Assembly: GCA_001767525.1 (NCBI GenBank)
Contig: MELF01000042.1
Location: 13,680 to 75,552 of the forward strand
Reading direction: 5' to 3'
Source: Acidobacteria bacterium RIFCSPLOWO2_12_FULL_68_19
GTDB taxonomy: Bacteria; Acidobacteriota; Vicinamibacteria; Vicinamibacterales; UBA2999
Length of the DNA stretch: 61,873 nt
Under the pieces are notes generated by a model that saw only the letters and a program-made list of their open reading frames with translations, was not told where the DNA came from and did not search any database. Both the position numbers and the translations under genes were made by a program. This document shows positions 56,377 to 61,873 of the stretch, piece by piece (positions within the stretch are counted from its first letter, which is position 1; the number at the start of each line of letters is the position of its first letter).

Positions 56377-59311
56377 TGACGTAGTCCTTGCGGCAGACGG
56401 ACGGGAACGCGCAACTCCGGCACATCCGCGTCTCGTGCGGGTTCGGCGGGAAGTCGCCGCGCTCGATGCCGTCCACCACTTCGAGCAGCCGCATGCGGGC
56501 GCTCGCCAGCACGCTCCCGCCTTCCGTGCCCCGCCGGACGACCGGCACGAGCGCCCGCTTGGCCGACAAGGCGACGTAGGCCGCCTCGTCGACGGTCCAC
56601 GGCGACTCGTCAGGCCCGTCGACAGGCCCAGGGCGTCCCGATCTCGTCGAGGAACGCGCCGCGAGCCGCTCCTGCGCGCACAGCGCATAGATGGGAACCT
56701 GCAGCGCACGCTTCGGGTCCGGCGGGGATCCGGACTTGTAGTCGATCACCCGCAGCCGCTTGCCCGCCAGCAGGTCGATCCGGTCCGCGACGCCTGTGAG
56801 CGACACCCGCCGGCCGCCGGGCGCGCCGAGCGAGAACTCCCCTTCCAGCCGGTACTCGATCCAGCGCTCCTGCACCTGGGTCGGCTGCGACGCCTCGAGC
56901 TCGAGCACCACGTCCACGACGCCCGTGGACACAGCCGACCCGAAGAGCCGGGTTCGCTCGAGCGCCGCGTCGCTCTCGGGCAGGCGCGCCAGCATCGGGG
57001 ATACCACCTGCTCGAACAGCGCCCGCGCCTCATCCATGCGATCCACGGTAATCGTGCCGCCGCCGCGGGCCTCCCACGCCTCGAAGAAGCGCTGGAACAC
57101 TTCGTGCACGAACCGTCCGTGGGCGCGCGGCGACCGTGCCGGTTCGTCTTCCGGCGGTTCCTCGAGCCGCAACACGTCGGCCGCGAAGAATCGAAACGGA
57201 CAGTCCTGATAGCGCTCGAGCGCACTGAGCGAGTACGCCGCCCGACGATGGCCGCTGGTGCTGCCGATCGGGGCGCGCACGCGGGCGGACGCGGCACGGC
57301 GACGGGCCGCTGACGCTCGGGTGTGAGGCGCCAGATGCCCTGTTGCCACCGGCTCGAACGCCAGCGCCTCGTACTCGAAGATGCGGGGCCCCGCCACGGA
57401 TCGCTCCACCGTGTCCAGGCCGGCTGCAGCGACCTCCTCCAGCAGTGGCGACGCCGCCACGAGCGCGTCATCCTCGAGCGTGAACGACGACACCACGAGC
57501 AGACGTGAGGGGAGGCGGAGCAGGTCCCTGAAGGCGGCCCGTACGCCGTCGAGCCGCTCCGCTTCCGACCGCCATCCCAAGTCGCGCAGCAGTGCCTGCG
57601 GGTAGAAGATGTTGCGCCGCGGCGACTCCGGCCACTCGCCCTCGACGAGCCCGGCGAGCTGCACGAGGTCGAAGTCGCCAAACCTGGCGCTCTCGGCATC
57701 GACCACGTGGACGCCGGCGTCGCCGGTGTAGGGCGTGAAGGTGTGCGCCTCGATCCAGCGCCTCACGACCGCCGCCACCGCGTCGAACTCGATCGGCGTC
57801 GAATCGAACCGCCCGTGAGCGTCGCGAAGCGTCGTGAGCGTATTCAGGACCGCCGCGCGGCCCCGCAGCAGCCGCGCCCGCAGCGGATCGTCGCGGCCCG
57901 GCAGCCGTTGGTGGCTCGTCAGAAACGTCAGGAGCCGATCGAGATGCTCGGCGGCCGGCGCCGGACGGCCGAGCGGCTGCAGTTCACCGGCGAGGCCACG
58001 AAGTCCGTGCGCGGCGCCGCGCGCGGCCTCCGAGGGACCGGGTGCTTCGTCCCACGCGGCGACGAGTCGTTCGAGCGCCTCGATTCCACCGATGTACCCG
58101 GCCTCGCTGAGCGCGCGATCGAGCGCGGCGAGACCGCGCGGCGTCAGCCGGGGATCGTCGTATGCGAAATGTGGCGATCGCAGCAGCGCGAGCGCCGGCC
58201 CGCGCGCGAAGTTGGCCGCCACGGCCGCGATCACGAGGTCGAGCGCCGCCGCAAACGGCTCCGCCGCGAGCGGCAGCGCGTCGAACATCTGCGACGGGAT
58301 GCCGGCGGTCCGCAGCACCTCGCGGGCAACGTACACGTACGGCAGCGGCCGGCGCACGACCAGCGCCGTCCGATCGAGTCTCGGCCGCTCGCGCCGCACG
58401 ACTCGTGCGAAGAGCGCGACCTCTTCCTCCCGGTCCCGTGCCGCGTGCGCCGGGCCGTCGCCGGGCGGCGCGAGCACCAACGGCGGCGCGGACGCGTCGG
58501 TCGGGTGGTGGCGAACTTCTTCGATCCCGGGCAGCATCTGAAGGATGCGCTCGTAGGTCGCTCCGGCGACCGTGGTCTCGGTGGCCACGACGTCGAGCCG
58601 CTCGAGGCCGGGAATGCGGGCCAGCAGATCCCAGTCCGCGGGATGAAGCCCGTGCGGATCCGACGCCCGGTCGCCGGTCGTCACCACGACGTGGCGCCAG
58701 GGCTGTGGTGCCGGCTCGGCCATCAGCTGCCGTCGCAGCAGGGGCTCGTCGATGCCGGACGACTCCCGCGTCAGGCGCTCGAACTCCCGGAACGCGGCGG
58801 CAAGAAAGCGCGTCTGCCGCGCCAGCCGCTCGGCGCCCCGATCTTCGGCGACCCCCGGTTCCAGCGTTCCGAGCGCTAGACGCTCGAACGTGTCGACCTG
58901 CTTGAGGTTGAGCTGAAGCGTGTCGTAGAAGTGGACGATCTCCGCGATCAGGCCGGGGCGCAGCCGGAACGGCGGCTCGGTGCCATTGCCGACGGTCGTA
59001 CCGCACGCGAGGCCCATCAGCACTTCCCGCTCCGCCCCTCGGAGCAGCGGCGGATGGTGAGGGAGCCGCTCCCCGAGCCGTTCGCACAGCTCGTCTCGCG
59101 TGACGAAATCGGGAAGCACCACGATTCCGTCGCCGCCGAGCCGCCGTTCAATCGACATCGTCAGATAGGCTGCGGCGGCGCGAGTCGGCACCACCAACAG
59201 ACGGTCCCGCACGTCGGACGGGGTTCCGCCACAGGCCAGCTCGGCGGCGACGCGGCGAAACGTTCGGAGATCGGGCACTCGCACGAGCCGGGTCGTGCGA
59301 GCCGTGATCAC
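56363..59311 (-). CDS. addB: AddB-like PD-(D/E)XK nuclease subunit
   Basis: The 982-aa protein starts at GTG 59311, overlapping the previous stop (GTGA). The N-terminal half is an inactivated helicase-like region. The C-terminal nuclease has GVADRIDLLAGKRLRVIDYKSGSPPDPKRALQVPIYALC. Four cysteines for an Fe-S cluster are in place: one in YQDCPFRFF and three in MCRSCAFPSVCRKDY. An insertion SSTRSGRPGPVDGPDES is encoded by a dispersed repeat (56615-56643). It is the partner of AddA. The assignment to AddB rather than another RecB-like nuclease rests on the operon. Confidence 0.87.
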   Translation of the reverse strand: MITARTTRLVRVPDLRTFRRVAAELACGGTPSDVRDRLLVVPTRAAAAYLTMSIERRLGGDGIVVLPDFVTRDELCERLGERLPHHPPLLRGAEREVLMGLACGTTVGNGTEPPFRLRPGLIAEIVHFYDTLQLNLKQVDTFERLALGTLEPGVAEDRGAERLARQTRFLAAAFREFERLTRESSGIDEPLLRRQLMAEPAPQPWRHVVVTTGDRASDPHGLHPADWDLLARIPGLERLDVVATETTVAGATYERILQMLPGIEEVRHHPTDASAPPLVLAPPGDGPAHAARDREEEVALFARVVRRERPRLDRTALVVRRPLPYVYVAREVLRTAGIPSQMFDALPLAAEPFAAALDLVIAAVAANFARGPALALLRSPHFAYDDPRLTPRGLAALDRALSEAGYIGGIEALERLVAAWDEAPGPSEAARGAAHGLRGLAGELQPLGRPAPAAEHLDRLLTFLTSHQRLPGRDDPLRARLLRGRAAVLNTLTTLRDAHGRFDSTPIEFDAVAAVVRRWIEAHTFTPYTGDAGVHVVDAESARFGDFDLVQLAGLVEGEWPESPRRNIFYPQALLRDLGWRSEAERLDGVRAAFRDLLRLPSRLLVVSSFTLEDDALVAASPLLEEVAAAGLDTVERSVAGPRIFEYEALAFEPVATGHLAPHTRASAARRRAASARVRAPIGSTSGHRRAAYSLSALERYQDCPFRFFAADVLRLEEPPEDEPARSPRAHGRFVHEVFQRFFEAWEARGGGTITVDRMDEARALFEQVVSPMLARLPESDAALERTRLFGSAVSTGVVDVVLELEASQPTQVQERWIEYRLEGEFSLGAPGGRRVSLTGVADRIDLLAGKRLRVIDYKSGSPPDPKRALQVPIYALCAQERLAARSSTRSGRPGPVDGPDESPWTVDEAAYVALSAKRALVPVVRRGTEGGSVLASARMRLLEVVDGIERGDFPPNPHETRMCRSCAFPSVCRKDYVSDGG
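56615..56643. repeat. Second copy of the dispersed repeat, in frame in addB
   Basis: The bases around AGGGCGTCCCGATCTCGTCG match the element at 39090-39117 (AGGGCGTCCCGAGC with TCGACGAG) in part. On the minus strand it is translated as TRSGRPGPVD in a loop of the nuclease domain. It does not disturb the reading frame. Confidence 0.45.
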
Positions 59312-60678
59312 GGCAGGCGGGGCGGTTCGAGCAGCGTGCGCAGGTCCGCCTGCGCCCGCGACAGCAGGAGCAGCGCGCCGGCGGCCGCCGACGAGGCTTC
59401 CCAGGCGGCGCCGACGTCGCCGGCGCGGGCCGCCTGATAGCGCCCCGCGACCGCGTTCTCGGCGAATCGCCATGCGCCGAGGAGCAGATCGTGCACACCG
59501 CGAAGGTCGACCGGCGGCCGCACCCCCTCGAGCCGGTCGGCGCCGCCCCGGAGCCGCGCCTGCAGCGTCAGCAGCAGTTCCGGCGGCGGTCCATCGAGTC
59601 GGCGGATCGCCTCGAGCGCCGGCTGGGCTTTGACGAGCCGCAGGAGCTGTGCGCCGACGGTGCGCTGATAATCGTTGTAGAGCGCGCGCCGGATCATCCA
59701 GCGGTCGCGCAGCAGGCGCAGTTGGCGCGCCGCGTCCAGCTGCGTCCGTACCGAAAACTGCAACGCCTGCACGACGTCCGGACGCCCGCCGCCCAGGCGC
59801 GCGTCCTCGCGCGGAATCCGGTCGAGCACCCGCTGGACGTCGGTGATCCGCGCGCGCGCCGCGTGGCGGGTCGCCTCGGTCATCACACGCCGCGACAGCG
59901 CGGCGTACCTGGCGTCGATCGTCTGCTCCTTCCGGATCCTGGTTTCGATGCCGCGGCGCAGGGTGCGCGCCTCGGGGAGAGGGATGATCCGCGCCGCCTC
60001 GCCGAGCGCGAGCAGCGTCGCCTGGAGCACCGCCACGCGCTCGACCGGGCGATCCGTCAGCTCGGCCACGTGGAGCGCCTGGTCGATCTGTTCCCGTACC
60101 GACGGCATTGCGGCCAGCGGCGCCAGCGTCACATCCGGCGCGGACGCTACCAGGGCCAGCTCGAACGAGCTGACGCCGGCCGCCGCGCGCAGGCTCGCAA
60201 TCGCTTCGTCGAGAACAGCCAGGATCTCCCGGACGTCGCGCTGCCGGTAGCCGTAGTGCTGTTGCGGCCAGTGTGCCAGCGTGGCGCGCGCCTGCTCCGC
60301 GATGGCGAGCGCCCGTGTCCGATCCTTCGTCTGCAGGATCGTGTTGAGCACCGACGCCACCTCGTCGCTCAACCGCTGGAAGTCTTCTTCTCCCCTCGTT
60401 CGCGCGTACCACTGGTAGCGCGTAGAGCTGGCGTGGGCGTCGGTGCGCGTCCAGTCGATGACGCGGGCCGGCAGCGTCGCGGCGTGGAGGCGCGGCTCAT
60501 CGCCGCCGCCGAGCACCATCGAAAAGACGACGCGGTCCTCGCTGCGGGCGAACTCGCCGAAGCTGACAATGCTCGTGCCGTCCGAGAGATAGAGCCGGAA
60601 GAACGTCGCGTCCGTGGCACCCGCGGCGACAGCCGGCGCAGCGAGGCAGAGCACGGCGAGCAGACTCAATCTGGCCAT
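59308..60678 (-). CDS. Exported helical protein of unknown function
   Basis: The protein is about 456 aa from ATG 60678, with a signal peptide (LSLLAVLCLAAPAVAAG). A short beta-rich start (FFRLYLSDGTSIVSFGEFAR, EDRVVFSMVLGGGDEPRLHA) is followed by about 350 residues of Ala/Arg/Leu-rich helices (QTKDRTRALAIAEQARATLA, REILAVLDEAIASLRAAAGV), probably coiled or TPR-like bundles. I know no family. It is the first gene of the addAB unit and its TGA overlaps the addB GTG, an odd pairing of an exported protein with DNA repair. ATG 60717 is an alternative start. Confidence 0.75.
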   Translation of the reverse strand: MARLSLLAVLCLAAPAVAAGATDATFFRLYLSDGTSIVSFGEFARSEDRVVFSMVLGGGDEPRLHAATLPARVIDWTRTDAHASSTRYQWYARTRGEEDFQRLSDEVASVLNTILQTKDRTRALAIAEQARATLAHWPQQHYGYRQRDVREILAVLDEAIASLRAAAGVSSFELALVASAPDVTLAPLAAMPSVREQIDQALHVAELTDRPVERVAVLQATLLALGEAARIIPLPEARTLRRGIETRIRKEQTIDARYAALSRRVMTEATRHAARARITDVQRVLDRIPREDARLGGGRPDVVQALQFSVRTQLDAARQLRLLRDRWMIRRALYNDYQRTVGAQLLRLVKAQPALEAIRRLDGPPPELLLTLQARLRGGADRLEGVRPPVDLRGVHDLLLGAWRFAENAVAGRYQAARAGDVGAAWEASSAAAGALLLLSRAQADLRTLLEPPRLP

Positions 60679-60976
60679 CACGGACGTCTGAATCGGTGGC
60701 TCATTGTACTCTCGCATCACCACGACGAAACATGTTTCTACTTCGCGCATGTGGAAAAACTGTGGACGGCCGGTGCAAATCCTGTTGAGAACTCGCGCGC
60801 GAAAATATTTTTCCATCTCAAGCGCTCGACACCGGACGGATACCGCCGTGTGGACGCCGCCTTCGCGTCACGCTTCGCTTGATCCGCGCCGCACGATTCG
60901 TAAGATCGGAGACCGTAGCCGTCGCCGCGTCGTCGCGCCGCGGCGGTTCAAGCCTCTCGCTTCCAACATTGCGGTC

Positions 60977-61213
60977 GTGGACGTTCATCACTTCGAAGAA
61001 ACCATCGGCGGGCGCGCGTACTTGATCGAGGTACGTGCCGTCAGCAACCGTTGGCGCGCGCAACTGCTCCGCGCGCCCGGCGTCCCCAGTGCCATGATGC
61101 CGTTCTACGGGCCCACGCCCGGCGAGGCCGCCCGTCAACTGACCACGTGGCTCGCCCTCGCCCATCGTCGACACACCTCACCTGGTAAAGAGACGACCTC
61201 CAAGGCAGTTTAG
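60977..61213 (+). CDS. Small conserved-looking protein of unknown function
   Basis: The protein is about 78 aa from GTG 60977: VDVHHFEETIGGRAYLIEVR, AVSNRWRAQLLRAPGVPSAM, MPFYGPTPGEAARQLTTWLA, LAHRRHTSP. The beta-beta-alpha look with MPFYG.TP.EAA..L..WL resembles the double-stranded-RNA-binding-like folds of small HicB-type proteins, but this is weak. The frame is open upstream to 60704, but that part has the composition of non-coding DNA. No operon partner is seen. Confidence 0.6.
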   Translation: MDVHHFEETIGGRAYLIEVRAVSNRWRAQLLRAPGVPSAMMPFYGPTPGEAARQLTTWLALAHRRHTSPGKETTSKAV

Positions 61214-61325
61214 CCGGGACGGGTGACAGCCCAGGTCCCACCGTCCACGTCCCGGCGCGGGATCGATGCCGGACTTCAGCGGGCAGCCACGTGTTAGCAT
61301 GGGGTGTTCGCCAGCCCACCGGAAC

Positions 61326-61401
61326 GGGCCTGTAGCGCAGTTGGGAGCGCGCCTGAATGGCATTCAGGAGGTCACCGGTTCGATCCCGGTCAGGTCCACC
61401 A
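61326..61401 (+). tRNA. tRNA-Ala (anticodon GGC)
   Basis: The 76-nt cloverleaf includes an encoded CCA. The acceptor GGGCCTG pairs with CAGGTCC (one G-T), the D-arm is GCGC..GCGC, and the anticodon stem is CCTGA/TCAGG around loop ATGGCAT (anticodon GGC). The T-arm is CCGG TTCGATC CCGG. The discriminator is A. It would read GCC and GCU alanine codons. Confidence 0.97.
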
Positions 61402-61779
61402 CCATTCGCTCGTATTCCACAACTCGGCGGGACCATCGCGTCGGCCTGCCTGGCACTCGCCGTCGGTGCCTGTTCGGCTCGGAATGCCGGCGGGACCGGA
61501 CCGCCGCTCGAGACCTTCCCCGTTGCCAGCCATTGTTACCTCGACACGTTCGATCCCGCCCAGTTTCCCTGGAAGGAGACCGACTGTCTCAACTTCGAAG
61601 AGGTGTTTCAGAAGTACAGCTACTTCGAAGTCCGGTCGGATCGAGGCGCGCAACCAGCCCGCGTGACCGTCAAGAGGTTCGTTCGGGGTAACCAGGTCGA
61701 AGCGCTCGACCTCGTGGCCATCCGTGACCGAGACAGATGGATCCTGCAGGCGGTGAAGGAGCAGGCGTCTCCGCCATAA
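61357..61779 (+). CDS. Small exported lipoprotein of unknown function, start unresolved
   Basis: Coding is convincing from about 61440: a hydrophobic signal TIASACLALAVGAC with a VGAC lipobox, then PVASHCYLDTFDPAQFPWKETD, CLNFEEVFQKYSYFEVRSDRG and RVTVKRFVRGNQVEALDLVA with RDRDRWILQAVKEQ. The only in-frame ATG (61357) lies in the anticodon region of the tRNA gene, and no GTG or TTG occurs before the signal. Either a rare start (ATT or CTG) is used, or a small error or indel hides the real one. No family is recognised. Confidence 0.5.
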   Translation: MAFRRSPVRSRSGPPPFARIPQLGGTIASACLALAVGACSARNAGGTGPPLETFPVASHCYLDTFDPAQFPWKETDCLNFEEVFQKYSYFEVRSDRGAQPARVTVKRFVRGNQVEALDLVAIRDRDRWILQAVKEQASPP

Positions 61780-61873
61780 GTCCCGTGTCGAGCCATAAGT
61801 AAGTGTTACCGAGCGGCGCATCGTCGCGCCATTAATGGTGTTACCGAAGGTGCAGGGGTTTTGAGAGGCGGGG

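Overview
The window is about 62 kb of GC-rich bacterial DNA. No rRNA or named marker fixes the taxon. The mix of genes points to Acidobacteriota, probably the Vicinamibacteria: three copies of a secreted PDLQG[IVF]W / RGRWEG[ND]TLVV family, many signal-peptide-bearing amidohydrolases, beta-propellers, cyclase and FAH-like enzymes, and GTG starts with one-to-four-base gene overlaps. That placement is inference from gene content.

Layout. 1-2.5 kb: an RND-type efflux operon on the minus strand (TolC-like, HlyD-like, then the first codons of the pump, cut by the window edge). 2.6-8.9 kb: three paralogous secreted proteins of unknown function, a polytopic YfhO/GT-C-like membrane protein and a secreted amidohydrolase. 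8.9-12.2 kb: a decayed chromosomal integron. It holds an integron-integrase pseudogene interrupted by a 237-bp palindromic MITE-like element with a TA target duplication, then small cassette genes (DUF4160 remnant/DUF2442, two addiction modules), attC-like sites and a methyltransferase. A 20-bp exact direct repeat of the 3' end of the upstream gene flanks the block. 12.2-19.2 kb: MmgE/PrpD, a small secreted protein, two beta-propeller proteins and a PKD-repeat surface protein. 19.3-22.5 kb: a second cassette cluster in the opposite orientation without an integrase (CALIN-like): DUF2283, HicBA, BrnT/BrnA-like, an unknown pair and a PIN-domain module, separated by at least four attC sites whose cores match the attC of the first block.

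22.9-33.5 kb: threonine aldolase, a membrane protein, HbpS-like protein, and a run of exported enzymes (alpha/beta hydrolase, FAH-like, cyclase, esterase, amidohydrolase), then an enolase-superfamily enzyme coupled to a ketopantoate-reductase-like gene. 34.5-39.8 kb: NamZ-like muramidase, LOG-family protein, SRPBCC protein, amidase and a hydrolase. 39.8-43.5 kb: PhnD-like lipoprotein with an active/inactive M16 peptidase pair. 43.6-50.0 kb: a Fur-box-like dyad in front of a tight operon of porin, FMN-binding protein, small His-rich membrane protein and ApbE flavin transferase, followed by a His-rich exported protein and a TonB receptor. Together these look like an iron-regulated extracytoplasmic flavin electron-transfer or metal-acquisition set. 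50-60.7 kb: Mrp ATPase, small membrane and zinc-binding proteins, DUF488, and an AddAB-like helicase-nuclease operon. 61.3 kb: tRNA-Ala(GGC).

The most unusual content is the pair of integron-derived blocks. They share attC sequence but point in opposite directions, and both are loaded with toxin-antitoxin-type genes in various states of decay.
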